From: Picochlorum sp. 'celeri'
Taxonomy: Eukaryota; Chlorophyta; Trebouxiophyceae
Direction of reading: 5' to 3'
NCBI GenBank assembly: GCA_010909725.1
Contig: JAACMV010000016.1
Location: 248,001-312,000, forward strand
DNA length: 64,000 nt
Numbering within the stretch: position 1 is the first letter of the stretch; each line of letters starts with the position of its first letter. A model generated the notes under the pieces. The model did not search any database. It was not told where the DNA came from and worked only from the letters and a program-made list of their open reading frames with translations. The translations under genes were made by a program, and so were the position numbers. Shown in pieces: positions 33,408-45,500 of this stretch.

Positions 33408-34612
33408 ATGGTGTTATACGGGGCGAGACTTGGAGGTGTGGCGCAGTGTCGCGGCATCCCTGTTCGTCATCCAATTAGATATAGTGGTAGAAAGGTATCG
33501 AGGGCTGTCGTGCGTGTGACATATGAGGAGCAGGTGGCGTCTCCTGAGAACTCTGAGGAGCAGCATAGGGATGGCAAAATTATGTATGGGTATATGAAGA
33601 AGGCTACAAAGGGGGGTGTGATTGTGGAGATGGTGGGTGATGATCATGGAGGAGGGGATGAAGGATCGTTGGAAGGGTATGTTGTATGTGGTCCTGGAGT
33701 AGTGTAGTATGTGTGATTGATGGTGGCATGTGTGTAGATTTTTGCCATGGCAAGAGGCACCGATATCGATCAATAAAAAGGTCAAGAAGCATGAGACGAT
33801 GAAGGAGTTGATGCCGTTGGGATTGCAGAGGGAATTTACTGTGTATGAGGATGGGGCGTATGCTGCTGCAGAGGTGGATGGGGATGTGGTGGTGTCAGCA
33901 AAAACAATTGACCAAGATATGATGTGGAGGAGGATGGAACAAATAAATGAGCATTGTACATACGTATGTGTTATTATTATTGTATCGTGTAGGTGTATGG
34001 GTGTCTGACGTGCCATATGTGTGTCTGCAGGAAAAGGAAAATTTTTCAGTTGTTGTGAATGGTGTGAACAAAGGAGGCTTGACAGCTTATGTTGCTGGAT
34101 ACCCGGTTTTTGTCCCAATATCTCAATTGAAGAGGAGAGACGATGGAAAGATGTGGGATGTCCCTGCTTTACAGACGGCATATATGAAGAAACGTATTCG
34201 TATTACTATTTTGGAGGTGAATCCTGAACAGAGACGAGTCGTTTGTTCAGAGGTGAAGGCTCTCGAAAATGACATCATTAGACAGTTAGAGGTGGGACAT
34301 GTCATTCAAGGAAAAATTCGCAAGATTGAAAAGTTTGGAGCGTTTGTTGGGATTGAAGGCACTCGTGCTAGTGCCTTGCTCCACATTTCAAATATTTCAA
34401 AAGAGCATGTGGACCATCCGGCAGACATTCTCTCGCAGGGTGAATACATCAAGGCCATTATTATCGGTATGAATGAGGACTATACGAATATATCTTTGTC
34501 GACATCAGTGCTTGAGAAGGAAAAGGGAGATATGGTGAATGATAAGGAGCTTGTGTTTTCAACTGCAGATGAAATGGCATCTTCATTTCGCGAAGAGGTG
34601 CTGAATCAATAG
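33408..34612 (+). CDS. RPS1: Bacterial-type ribosomal protein bS1, organellar (probably plastid)
   Basis: S1 binds mRNA on bacterial-type ribosomes. Exons are 33408..33676, 33738..33963 and 34031..34612, giving 358 aa. Introns are 61 and 67 nt. An N-terminal basic stretch of about 40 residues fits a transit peptide. Three S1 repeats follow: the first with YMKKATKGGVIVEM and EGFLPWQEAP, the second with VVNGVNKGGLTAYVAGYPVF, the third with VIQGKIRKIEKFGAFVGIEG and ALLHISNISKEHV. This three-repeat form is that of plastid S1. The donor of the second intron (Tyr-GTATGT) is the best of two nearby options. TGTAA at 34640 follows the stop. Confidence 0.88.
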
Positions 34613-34633
34613 TATCATCATTACTTGTTGCCT

Positions 34634-34645
34634 GTTACATGTAAC
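34634..34645. terminator. Palindromic bidirectional poly(A) signal
   Basis: GTTACATGTAAC is a perfect 12-bp palindrome in the 103-bp gap between the convergent S1 and FAD6 stops. It gives TGTAA on both strands, 27 nt after the S1 stop and 77 nt after the FAD6 stop. Use for both genes is inferred. Confidence 0.55.
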
Positions 34646-34715
34646 TCAATTAAAGAATCGATCAATTTGTGCATACATTTGTGAGCGAAAAGTATTTTCG
34701 AAAGCTGAAAAATCT

Positions 34716-36177
34716 TCACATGGAGTTGGGCAAGACCTTGCGCTGAATTGCAAACATTGGCTCCTCCTTCTCGAAATCGAATGGAACGTAGTTATCCTTC
34801 TCATCATATACGTGGCACTCGGTGAAGATGTTTTTCATCATTCTCCAGTTGAAGTCGCATTCAGTCATGTACTCTCCCCAGTTCTTGCGGAGGGATTCAT
34901 TTGCAGCACGGAGGTTGTACCATGGGATCTTGGCATTGACATGATGTGGCACGTGCACACTAATGTCGTGGCAGAGAATCTCTACCCATCTTGGGAAATC
35001 GCAGTGGACAGTTCCTGAAAGCTGGGCCTTGGCAGCATTCCAAGTCTCGGCTGGCTTGAATGGAATGTGTGGAGCTGTGTGATGGATAACTGTAAAGGTA
35101 CTCATCCAGAAGTGATATCCGAGCCAAGGCATCAACCAGTACTTGAGGAATCCAGTGAAGCCGGTATATTTAATAATAAGTGGCCATCCAATAGCAATGA
35201 AGGCAGCCACAGCTACAAGGCTGATGATGACACGAGGCTTTTGGTTCTCAGAGTACTTGTTCAGGTCAAAGTGCCACACAGCCCAGTGACCAATGGATGC
35301 CCACAATTTCAGAGGAGTTCCCAAAAAGGTCTTGTACACCCAAGCGTATGCTGGGCTCCAGTCCTTCATGTCTTCACGTTTCACTGGATGCCAAGCTGTG
35401 TCTTCTACCAGCTTGTTTGTATGAGCATGATGGTGGTTGTGCTTGATTCTCCATGGCTCGAATGGATAGATCAATGGCATGAACATGAGTGTTCCCACAA
35501 TATCCTCCACAAGCTTGTTTTTGGAGAACGATCTATGTCCGCAGTCGTGTCCTACCACGAAGAAGCCAGTGAATGCAGTTCCAGCAAAGGCCCAAGCAAA
35601 TGGCAGCAGGTACCATGGGGAGATGGAGATGGCATACAAAGCAGCAGCCATAGATGCCAAAGTCAGCGCAACAGCGGACCAAGCCCTCAATGGATTGATT
35701 TCGAAAACTTCCTCTGGAAGAGACTTGATCACATCAGACAGGGTGACATCGTCTGGAAGCTCTTTCCCGATGCTTCTGTAACCCAACTGCTTTGCAAGGG
35801 CTGCACGCTCCTCATCACTCATGTAACCAACGTTTGACATCTGCTCAACCTGAATTGGTGCAGCAGCATGCACTTTGAGAACATTCTTTTTGGCTGAAAT
35901 AGCACCCTACATTGTGGATCAAACATACATGGTTAGAGACAAGAGCACAACGAGCGTCGCCAAACAAGACACCCTCCCATCCAAGGTTCCTTTCGACCGA
36001 ATGCATCCCCATCAGGGCCGGCAGCACCAGCGCCATATGTTTCCCAAAAATGAGGGCACCAAAAAAGCATTCCATCTCTTGGACCCATCCATACATAAGG
36101 CAAATCAAATAGCAGTACGCACCACACGCTTCAATCCTGAGCGAGCACCCAAGCAGCGCACTGCGCCTGCTTGACAT
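34716..36177 (-). CDS. FAD6: Plastid omega-6 fatty acid desaturase (FAD6 type)
   Basis: FAD6 inserts the delta-12/omega-6 double bond into glycerolipid acyl chains in the plastid, using ferredoxin. Exons are 36177..36123 and 35893..34716, giving 410 aa. The 229-nt intron is long, so the first exon is less certain. It would give a transit peptide starting MSSRRSALLGCSLRIEAC and reaching VHAAA, a typical cleavage context. The three His boxes are HDCGH, HNHHH (KHNHHHAHTNKLVEDTAWHP) and HVPHH. Further FAD6 signatures are LMPWLGYHFWMSTFTVIHHT and GTVHCDFPRWVEILCHDI. Several membrane helices are visible. Confidence 0.93.
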
Positions 36178-36556
36178 GCGCGTGTTTGTTGAGCAACAGC
36201 AAGCATCATGAAATAAAAATGAAATTCACACAGAAAATATTCACTCAAATGAAAAATGTGAGATTATTATCCTGAATGCGGGAGAGAGTGAGCATCAATC
36301 CATTCGAGCCATGTGGATATGCCCATCGTTGATGCCAGGGGAGAGACTCTTGATTTACACAAAGCATCCCATCCAAAGGAGATTTGATAGGGGATATGTG
36401 AGAAAATTGAGTCACGTGGACCATAATCCACTATAAATTCAAAATCAATGAATGTTACGTGACGTGCAAATTGTGTTAATGTAAATACAACACCTCACTT
36501 TGAACGCTAGGACCTACTTTCTAGCACTGCAAACACACCATATGGTGTGGCCATTT
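36178..36556. other. FAD6 upstream region
   Basis: This 379-bp gap between FAD6 and UTP15 (both minus strand) contains a G-box CACGTG at 36413..36418 and a TTACGTGACGTGC block near 36455. These are candidate bZIP/bHLH sites for FAD6. No gene is visible. Confidence 0.45.
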
Positions 36557-38217
36557 TTACTGTTGCTGAGCTTGCATGAGCATATCCACCATTCCCTTGA
36601 CTTTGAGCAAGTGGTGACAGGCTTTGACTTCTTCTCTAGCATGTTCAAGAAGAACATGCAGTGCATGCATCATTTGATTTTCCTGAGTATTCATCCCGTC
36701 TGCAGATTCTAGTGGAAATGAATAGGTGTCAAGGATTCTACTGCAGACTGCAATCGCATCCTTGCTATACCGTGGATCCTGTACATATTTCGTCAGAAAC
36801 TGGATCAAAGGAGACAAGGAATCCTCATCTCTACCTCGTAGTGCCGATGACAGCCCACCACGAGTCATCAACTCTTCTATAACTGCAAATACTACCTCTG
36901 GCCTTTGACCAGCAAGTGCCTTGTCTAGAGCATCTGCATACCTGAATTTTCTGAGCAATTTATCGTGTTCCGCCAAGGCTGCTTTCTTCTGCTTTGATAC
37001 TACTACGTCTGACTCCGACGGCGCCATTGACTGGTTTCTAAAAAAGTATCGATAGTTTGAGGCTGTGAGTCGAGGTGCATATCCCTTTGATTTTGACCCT
37101 GCTCGTGCCCTTCGCTTTCTAAATGACAATGTACCATCTGCAAGCCCAACAGCCATTGTATCATGTGCTCCTGGAGCCACATCAAGACTCAAAACAGGGG
37201 CAGGATATTTGCATGCATACAGCATTTTGAAAGTAGCTGGGTCAAATACTTTGACATGACCATCCAAAGATCCTGTAATCATACGCAGTTGTCCATCTGC
37301 ATCCACCATTTTCACCACAGACACAGTCTTCTGATGTGCGTTAAACTGGTACAACAGCCTGCGACCCGAAATATCCCAACAGCATACTTTCTGTCCACCG
37401 GCAGTGACAATCAGAGATTCTGATGGGAAGAAAGCCATACTCTCAATTGGAAGGCCATGATCAAAACTAGCAACTTCGTCTCGAGTTCTAACATCCCACA
37501 GCTTGCACATGTGATCATATCCACCTGTAGCAAGTAATTCCTCCGATTGGGGACTCAGTGCTGCTGTTCGAACATAATCTGTGTGTCCATCAAAGCGAGA
37601 TATCTGATTACCAGATGCAACGTCCCACCATCGTACAGTCGCATCATCTCCAGCAGATAAAAGATGAAGCTTATCGTGAGCAAATGCGACACTATGCACC
37701 GGTCTTGAGTGAGAAGTCATCTGCCTCAGCAATGACCTGCTATTTGCATCAAAAACCTGCACAATCCCACTCTCCCCTCCAGCCGCAACTAACTTACCAT
37801 CCGATCGAAACGTTCCACAATAAGCCGTGTCCTTGAAACGCGAAATAGTCCGCTGCAAATTTAATCGAGCGTCATACAGGTGAACCCGAGTAGACGTCGT
37901 CACAGCATACCCATGAGTCCCTTCTGAGCAGCAATGAATATGGCTAACAGGACCAAACTGAAATCATAAAACCAATTGTGAGATCACGCCGTCACATTGC
38001 GAGCCGTGTTACAAATTAAAAAAGCAGTTTTGAGATGCATGACATGCACGACTCCCTCTTGCGCACAGCAAGAGATCAGAATCAACAAGACCAATCATAC
38101 CTCCTTTTTAAATTCTAAAAATTTCAGTCCCCTCCAAAATCTACCCTCGGCAGTCTCCCGCCCCTGCCTAGGTGCAAATTTCTTTGGCTGCACTTTGACA
38201 TAGTCCGTCGATTCCAT
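36557..38217 (-). CDS. UTP15: U3 snoRNP-associated WD40 protein UTP15
   Basis: UTP15 belongs to the t-UTP/UTP-A complex, which starts 18S rRNA processing in the nucleolus. Exons are 38217..38101 and 37957..36557, giving 505 aa, with a 143-nt intron. The N-terminus has KVQPKKFAPRQ and RFWRGLKFLEFKKE, joining FGPVSHIHCCSEG after splicing. About seven WD repeats follow (GTFRSDGKLVAAGGESGIVQ; TSHSRPVHSVAF; DDATVRWWDVASG; TDYVRTAALSP; GGYDHMCKLWDVRT). The C-terminal UTP15 helical domain has KKAALAEHDKLLRKFRYADA and ALDKALAGQRPEVVFAVIEE. Confidence 0.95.
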
Positions 38218-38340
38218 CCTTGCGATCCTTCAGATGAACCAAATGAACAGTTTGATATGAATTAATGGCATGGTGTGCCTTCTACCCGAGCCTGGTACGA
38301 CACACAGTGGTGTCCTGGAATCTGCCAACGCGCCCTCGCG

Positions 38341-38358
38341 AGCTCCCTCGAGGGAGCT
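38341..38358. repeat. Perfect 18-bp palindrome
   Basis: AGCTCCCTCGAGGGAGCT is its own reverse complement with no spacer. It sits 124 bp from the UTP15 ATG and about 560 bp before the DXS ATG. It could be a dimeric transcription-factor site or a cruciform-prone element. Confidence 0.8.
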
Positions 38359-38469
38359 AGGCTCATGGGCCATGAGAAATTTGACAGATCATACATGTGC
38401 ATTCTGTTATACCAGGATCCTCACAGTTTTAATCATTTTTATACTCATAAGGGATACATTGGTTGTATC

Positions 38470-38476
38470 TGACGTC
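38470..38476. promoter_or_regulatory. TGACGTC (CRE-like) element
   Basis: The motif lies in the UTP15/DXS divergent promoter region. It matches bZIP targets. Function is inferred. Confidence 0.35.
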
Positions 38477-38917
38477 TAAGAGGACTTTATTTTGCTTCTT
38501 GACGAAGGATTGCACGACAGGTTGGGTGTGGATACAAGGTGGGTGAGATTGTCTAGAATAGCTTCCTAATGGGCTATTGTGTCTTGAAATAATTATTGTG
38601 TCCTACTGGGGCCAGTGCATTGGGGTTTATGTGGTGGAAAATTGGACGAGGTGGTCTGCAGCGACGCCTGGCTGCCAACCCCCGCCTGTTGTCCACCTTT
38701 TGTCCCTTCCATGCGTGGTATTGGATTTTGGTGTCTCATATTACATATATAGATGGTAAAGAATCTTTTTAAACCCGGTGGAAAGGGATAGAGTCGTGGG
38801 TCAGGGGCGATAAGACCTGGATATGGTTTTGGTTGTGTTTTATCAAGACGGGTGTCTATGTGCAGAGTATCTCCCTGATCAGGTACATTTTTCTATTGGA
38901 TCTTGAATTTTGAGAAG

Positions 38918-41074
38918 ATGAAAGTAACTGGATTGGCCTCTCTTCGGGAGCCAGTGTCACGACCACAGCCTTCGTCACTGAGAGCGAGCGGGTTGCCCAG
39001 AGGTGGAGCAAGAAAGAGAGCATATGTTCGACCATGTGCTTCATCTGGGAATGGTAACGGAGCTTGGGATAAGATTTCTATTGATGAGCTGGAGGATTGG
39101 AAGAATGACGGTCCACCAACGCCTTTGTTGGACACGGTGAATTTCCCTGTTCATATCAAGAATTTCAACACGTCTCAGTTGACCCAACTGTGCAAGGAAT
39201 TGCGAGCAGACCTGATTCACACTGTTGCAAAGACTGGAGGTCATTTGGGATCAAGTCTTGGTGTTGTCGAATTGAGCGTTGCCCTTCATTATGTCTTCAA
39301 TACCCCAGAGGATAAGATTGTGTGGGATGTTGGACATCAGGCATACATCCACAAAATGCTGACCGGAAGGAGGGACAAAATGTCTACGATTCGTCAGTCA
39401 GGAGGTTTGTCAGGATTCACAAAGAGGGCAGAGTCGCCTCATGATGCATTTGGAGCAGGTCATAGTTCCACATCCATCTCTGCTGCTCTTGGTATGGCTG
39501 TGGGAAGAGACCGCAAAGGTCGCAAGAACAGCTGCATTGCAGTGATTGGAGATGGAGCAATCACGGGTGGTATGGCATATGAAGCAATGAATCATGCAGG
39601 ATTCTTGGACAAAAATATGATTGTCATCCTGAATGACAACCAACAGGTGTCCTTGCCAACCCAGTACAATGGTAAAAACCAAGAGCCTGTGGGTGCATTG
39701 TCTTCTACCTTGGCTCGACTTCAAGCAAACAAGCAGCTGAGAGAGTTGAGAGAAATTGCAAAGGGTGTGACGAAACAGCTTCCAGGATCCATTCAAAATA
39801 CCACTGCCAAGATTGATGAGTATGCTCGAGGAATGATCAGTGGAACAGGCAGTACACTGTTTGAAGAGCTTGGATTCTATTACATCGGTCCAGTAGATGG
39901 ACATAATTTGCAAGATTTGATCGATGTGCTGTCTGAGATTCGTTCTACAGAAACTGTTGGACCTGTCCTGTTGCATGTTGTCTCTGAAAAGGGACGAGGA
40001 TATCTCCCTGCAGAAACAGCATCTGACAAGATGCATGGAGTCACAAAATACGATACATTGACTGGAAAGCAGTCCAAACCATCGACAAAAGCAATGTCAT
40101 ACACAAATTATTTTGCTGATTCTTTGACTGCAGAAGCGAAACGAGACTCTAGGGTTGTTGGTGTGCATGCAGCCATGGGAGGTGGAACAGGAATGAATCG
40201 TTTTGAAAATGCATTCCCAGACAGAGTATATGATGTTGGAATTGCTGAACAGCATGCTGTGACCTTTGCAGCTGGTTTGGCTTGTGAAGGGTTGATTCCA
40301 GTCTGCGCCATCTATTCTACATTCTTGCAGAGAGGGTATGACCAAGTAGTACATGATGTGTCGTTGCAAAATCTTCCAGTGAGGTTTGCCATGGATAGAG
40401 CTGGCCTTGTAGGTGCAGATGGGGCAACACATTGTGGAGCCTTTGATGTGACGTACATGGCAAGCCTTCCAAACATGGTGGTCATGGCTCCATCAAATGA
40501 AGCAGAATTGATCAACATGGTGGCTACATCTGTGGCGATTGACGATAGACCTTCTTGCTTCAGATTCCCTAGAGGAAATGGAATAGGCATTGACCTTGCT
40601 GCTGAAGGCATTACTGAGGATTTGAAAGGAACTCCTTTGGAGATTGGAAAAGGCATTATCAGAAAGGAGGGTAAAGACGTGGCCATTGTTGGTTATGGAA
40701 GCTCAGTTTTGGAATGTATGAAAGCTGCTAGTATGTTAGAGGAGGCAGGCGTGAGTGCAACTGTCATGGATGCTCGTTTCTGCAAGCCTTTGGATGGGGA
40801 TATGATTCGCAAGCTTGCAAAGGAGCACCCCGCAATGATAACAGTAGAGGAAGGTAGCATTGGAGGTTTTGGTGCACATGTGATGCAATTTTTAGCACTT
40901 GAAGGTCTTCTCGATGGCAATATGAAATTTAGACCTATGACGTTGCCAGACAGGTATATTGAGCATGGATCACAGCAAGACCAACTCTCTGAGGCTGGTT
41001 TGACGGCTCCACACATATATGCAACTGCTATGTCTCTTGCGGGAAAGAAAGTTGATACACCAATAATGTCATGA
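38918..41074 (+). CDS. DXS: 1-deoxy-D-xylulose-5-phosphate synthase, plastid
   Basis: DXS is the thiamin-diphosphate enzyme that starts the MEP isoprenoid pathway from pyruvate and glyceraldehyde-3-phosphate. It is a single exon of 718 aa from the ATG at 38918. A Ser/Arg/Pro-rich transit peptide occupies about residues 1-50. Motifs are [30 protein letters not shown], the ThDP/Mg motif [13 protein letters not shown]...NDN, and the transketolase pyrimidine-domain sequence [17 protein letters not shown]. The C-terminal transketolase domain has [13 protein letters not shown] and [12 protein letters not shown]. It supplies precursors for carotenoids and chlorophyll side chains. Confidence 0.98.
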   Translation: MKVTGLASLREPVSRPQPSSLRASGLPRGGARKRAYVRPCASSGNGNGAWDKISIDELEDWKNDGPPTPLLDTVNFPVHIKNFNTSQLTQLCKELRADLIHTVAKTGGHLGSSLGVVELSVALHYVFNTPEDKIVWDVGHQAYIHKMLTGRRDKMSTIRQSGGLSGFTKRAESPHDAFGAGHSSTSISAALGMAVGRDRKGRKNSCIAVIGDGAITGGMAYEAMNHAGFLDKNMIVILNDNQQVSLPTQYNGKNQEPVGALSSTLARLQANKQLRELREIAKGVTKQLPGSIQNTTAKIDEYARGMISGTGSTLFEELGFYYIGPVDGHNLQDLIDVLSEIRSTETVGPVLLHVVSEKGRGYLPAETASDKMHGVTKYDTLTGKQSKPSTKAMSYTNYFADSLTAEAKRDSRVVGVHAAMGGGTGMNRFENAFPDRVYDVGIAEQHAVTFAAGLACEGLIPVCAIYSTFLQRGYDQVVHDVSLQNLPVRFAMDRAGLVGADGATHCGAFDVTYMASLPNMVVMAPSNEAELINMVATSVAIDDRPSCFRFPRGNGIGIDLAAEGITEDLKGTPLEIGKGIIRKEGKDVAIVGYGSSVLECMKAASMLEEAGVSATVMDARFCKPLDGDMIRKLAKEHPAMITVEEGSIGGFGAHVMQFLALEGLLDGNMKFRPMTLPDRYIEHGSQQDQLSEAGLTAPHIYATAMSLAGKKVDTPIMS

Positions 41075-41557
41075 TGAGTAATATAATAGATAGCCCATTG
41101 TGCGTGGGTAGAAACGGCTTTCCTTTGCATGAATGAATTAGAGCTTCTTGTTGTGCTGTGGCACGTTATACGTTGAATTTTCTATGATAGCAACTATGTA
41201 AGAGTGCAAATTACGATGCCCCTGTCTTTATTCATGACTGAAAGCAAATGGATTTCTTCTCTTTCGTTAGATGTTTTATCCGTCCATCAAGAGCCGTCAT
41301 TTGTTCCTCTGACTGAGAAGGGTCCCCTAGCAATTCTTGCAACTTTACGAGTTCCCTTTCAATGCTTTGAAGCTTCCTGTGGGGCCATTTAGGAATCTCG
41401 TTTGGTATGCATGGATGACAGGGATCGTTCTACAGGATGTGGGTCAAAAGTAGTTGACTGGTCAAAAGCTTGTTGATGAAATGAGGACAGGTTGGTTTCC
41501 TCAGCGGTTAATATTTGAGTGATAGTTTTAGTTGTGACATTTTATTCAAACTTATCA
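41075..41557. other. Intergenic region DXS / RWP-RK
   Basis: This 483-bp stretch contains the DXS 3' end and the RWP-RK promoter. No gene, repeat or clear motif is seen. Confidence 0.4.
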
Positions 41558-42286
41558 ATGGGAGACTTTCTGGAAGGCCTGTCACCATGGGCTGGTGAAG
41601 ACCTTGACTTTGGACTAGATTTTGATTTTTCCGAGTCTCTCGACTACCATCTTCCAAATTTGTGTGACGAGGATATAGAAATTCTTCTTGATTCATTTAA
41701 AGATGATACAAAAAAAAGCGAGGTTCATGTCCGCACTCACAAAGGTAACGTAAACTGCAGTAACCTTCCCTAGCTTTGCTGGATATTCTTACAGGCATCA
41801 ATCAATAACGATCAAGTTGAGCTTAGTGTTTTACTTATATGCTGAAACTTTTTCATTTATAAAGGTTCTGGATCGCGCACTATCACCTTGGACATGCTCC
41901 GAAAAGTGGGCCATCTTCCTCAGCAGAAGGCTGCTGATGCCCTGAAAATTGGCAACACAAGGTTCAAGACTGCAACAAGAGAACTGGGAATGACAGGATG
42001 GCCCTATCGTAAGATTAAATCAATAAAAAATCTTTGCTCAGTTGTCGAGATTCATCGCGACTATTTTAAGGTAGGTAGAATCGAGCAGTTATACTGACTT
42101 TGTGCTATTGCTCATCCTTGCGTCACCATGCTGCAGGATGAAACGGATGCTATATTAAGTAAGTTAAAGGAGCTCGAAGAGTCGATATTTGAAGCTCCAA
42201 ACACTCCCTTGAGTGCAGAATTCAAAAAGTTTCGCCAAGCAGCTTACAAACTGAGCCATAAGGGCCGGAAGCAGAAAGCTAAGTGA
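41558..42286 (+). CDS. RWP-RK domain transcription factor (short, variant motif)
   Basis: RWP-RK proteins control nitrogen responses and gametogenesis in plants and algae. Exons are 41558..41744, 41865..42070 and 42137..42286, giving 180 aa, with introns of 120 and 66 nt. The N-terminus is strongly acidic (GEDLDFGLDFDFSESLDY), like an activation domain. The DNA-binding domain (about 65-115) has ITLDMLRKVGHLPQQKAADAL and the core GWPYRKIKSIKNL. The canonical first Arg of RWPxRK is Gly here. A Lys-rich C-terminus may be a nuclear signal. The first intron has a GTAACG donor and an AAAG acceptor, both unusual here. TGTAA at 42370 follows the stop. Confidence 0.87.
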
Positions 42287-42555
42287 TCTGATCGAATAAT
42301 TGCACCTTGGGACAAATACTTTGTATGAATGCCCTGGAAAATAATGATAACGGCTTTAAATGTGTCTATTGTAACTTTTAGCCTCGTCCTATAAGTATAT
42401 CAAAAAGATATTGATCGCTGATCGCTTCGCAAAATAGCATTAATCCCCGGCTTCTGACGCGGCTAGTACTGCGACCTGTACCACCAGTGGTCAAAATCGT
42501 ATTGATAGTCAACGAAGCATTTTAATGAGCTCGTTTAGTAAATACCAGGAAAGAA

Positions 42556-45500
42556 ATGACTTTAAAGTCTTATGAGGACGTCAGAGGTAGCGATATACTG
42601 TATTATCCGTTAGTTCAAAATGGTACAAAAAGTTTTCATGTGAGTAGTATTGTCACGTTTCATTTCAACATTTTTCGACATCAATGTGTAAACTTATACT
42701 GCTGTTGTCTTTTTCCTAGTATTTAACAGCAGAAATAAATTTGATCACAGGTTCGCCGATCATAAAGATCTTATCCTGTACACGCAAGCATGTCTAGCTG
42801 CGGTGGGCAATGGCTGCGTCATTCCTTTGTTCGCTGTGATTTTTGGAGACTTGGTAAACGCTATGGGGGCTGATAATATCCAGAAAGAGGTCAATCGTAA
42901 GGTACTCCAACTTGTATACTTGTCGATAGGGGCACTTTGTCTCGGTTGCATCGAAGTTTCGATGAGTGCCAGCAGTACGAAGCGCCAGGTAAACCGGGGG
43001 AAAAGCGAAATATTCTCGCAGATCTTGGAGAAACCAATGTCGTGGCACCAGATTCGTAGATCAAGTGATGTTATAATGACTTTGATGGGCAAGGAATTAC
43101 CTACTATCCAACTCGCTCTGGGAGAGACAGTGGAGGGTATTCGCCACGCAGTGACTGCAGTTGCTGGTTTGATCGTGGCATTTTCCAGGGGGGCAAAATT
43201 GACTTTATTTGTTCTGACAATTTTGCCAGTATTATTTCTCATCAATTTCATCATTAAAAGGTTGTCAAAGCGCCTTGATGTAGGACTGCAGGCACATAGA
43301 AGAGAGTCGAACTTTGCAGTGAAAGAGACATTCTCTAACATAAAGACTGTTGCGTCATTCAATCTAGAAACTACATTCTGCGACAGATATGGTTCTATTT
43401 TGTCTAGACTCGCAACATTTTCATTAGCTGATTCATTCTTATCTGGGCTGGAAGTGTCAATAATTGCAGGAATATTCAGTTTTGCTTATGCTCTCACTAT
43501 ATACAACGGCGCAAAATATGTCGCAGAAGGCTCATACACAGGAGGGCAGGTGATTGCCGTTCTTTTCTCCGCAATTATGGCTGGATTTTCAGCTTCTCAG
43601 GCAATTCCTTGCTTTAACTGCACTTGGAATGGGCACATTGCTGGCCAACAGATATCGGTTGCTCTTAGTCCGGGGTCAGAATCAAAGAACTTGGTGTCAG
43701 AACCTGGAAAGTGCATTAAGGACCTAAACATGGATATTGAATTTATTGATGTTCACTTCGCTTATCCCACTCGCCCTGACAGAACTATACTCAACTCTTT
43801 CAATATGATCTTGCCGTCAAATACAAGCACTGCTATTGTGGGTCCCAGTGGTAGTGGAAAGGTGAGTTTTCAATCCTAGAATCAGTTGATGAAATAAGCA
43901 TCGAGTGATACAAAATTATCTTTGCAGAGTACAATTATCAATCTACTGCTGAAATACTACTCTCCAGATGGTGGTGGCATATTTATCGATGGTGTCAACC
44001 TGTCAGAAATTTCAGCAAAGGAGTGGAGATCAAATATTGCTTACATTCCACAAGAAGTTTGCATATTCTCGGGTTCAATTGTCGATAACATAAGAATATC
44101 AAAGCCTTCATCGTCATTCAATGAAGTTGTTTCAGCTTGCAAGAAGGCACGTTGCCACGATTTCATACAAAAATTGCCCAATGGCTATGACACGTTCTTA
44201 GATTCAAATAATTCTTTGTCTGGTGGCCAGCGCCAACGTATCGGGATCGCTAGAGCGTTCTTGAGAGATTCAAGAATATTGTTACTTGATGAGGCGACAG
44301 CAGCTCTTGATAACAGAAGTGAACAAGAAATTAATGAGACACTGCAACAAATGTTTGCCTGTGAGAAAACAGTCGTCAGCATTGCTCATAAATTGTCAAC
44401 AGTCATGAGTATGAACTCTATTGCGGTGGCCAAAGATGGCAGAATTGTAGAACAAGGATCTCACTCTGATCTGATGGCGACAGGCAAGGTTTACCGGTCC
44501 CTGGTGAAGACCATGACAGCAGCTGATGCATCATTCAATGAAATCAGCCCTGAAGTACAAAATGCACCAGCAAAGGAGAAGCCTGTCTTGAGAGACAGTG
44601 TTCTTCGTAAACGAAGTGTGCGCTTATCCATTATACCAGAGAAGATCAGGAAAAAGTTGAAAATTGGGCAGGAAGAGGATGGTGAGGAAGAGACAAAATG
44701 GACTGATATTGGAGCGCTGCTGAGAACGGCTCATGGGATTGATTTTTCATCCCTGAAGTCGAAAATTCTCCTCGCACTTTCGTTGTTTTCTTCGTGCATT
44801 ATGGGGCTTCAATATCCTGCTTATTCCCTAGCATTGTCCGGTTCAGTGGACGCGTTTCTGAGGCCAACCCCAGAACTGATAAAAGATGGTGGTTCAAAAT
44901 GGGCACTTGTATACACTGGGATAGGATTCGGATTTATCGTATTTGGAGCCCTCCAGACGTACTCCTGGACATATGTTGGAGAACATCTATCCAATTCGAT
45001 CAAACAGACTATATTTCAGAGGGCAGTATCTCGGCCAATTGATTGGCACGAAAAAACAGACAATGATACCTCCTCAATGTTGACTTTGCTCTCAAACGAC
45101 TCGGATAATATTAAGCAAGCTCTGACTACACAGGTTGGAGCTCTGATCCAAACATTTGTCACCTTGACTGCATCTCTTGTCATTGCTTTCTATTCAAGTG
45201 CTACTCTGACGTTGGTTATTTTATCCATCTTTCCTTTGTTGCTGTTAGCCCAACTAGTGCAAGCCTGGGCCAAAGAGGGAGGATATCATCAATCTGGCCA
45301 GGACGCACTGAACAGATTTTCGTTTGAGGCCACCAAAAATATACGAGATATACATACTTTTTCAATTGAAGGAATTTTATCCAACAGGTTTGAGTATCTC
45401 ATCCAAAGGCAGAACAACCAAAACATCTGGATCCCTGGTTGTGCCTTTGGTCTCAGCCAATTTATGCTTTACAACACAATTAGTTTGGCATTTTGGTTTG

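Larger units (their letters stand above)
38218..38917. other. Divergent promoter region, UTP15 / DXS
   Basis: This 700-bp region is the longest gene-free stretch. It holds a perfect 18-bp palindrome at 38341..38358 and a TGACGTC element at 38470..38476. It should contain both promoters and the DXS leader. No credible open frame is present. Confidence 0.5.

Noticed and set aside
33414..34181. 255-aa antisense frame opposite ribosomal protein S1
   Set aside because: It runs across both S1 introns and is His/Ser-rich without any domain. The S1 repeats on the plus strand explain the sequence.
35067..35837. 256-aa plus-strand frame opposite FAD6
   Set aside because: It is a shadow of the FAD6 exon; the three His boxes and flanking motifs on the minus strand leave no doubt.
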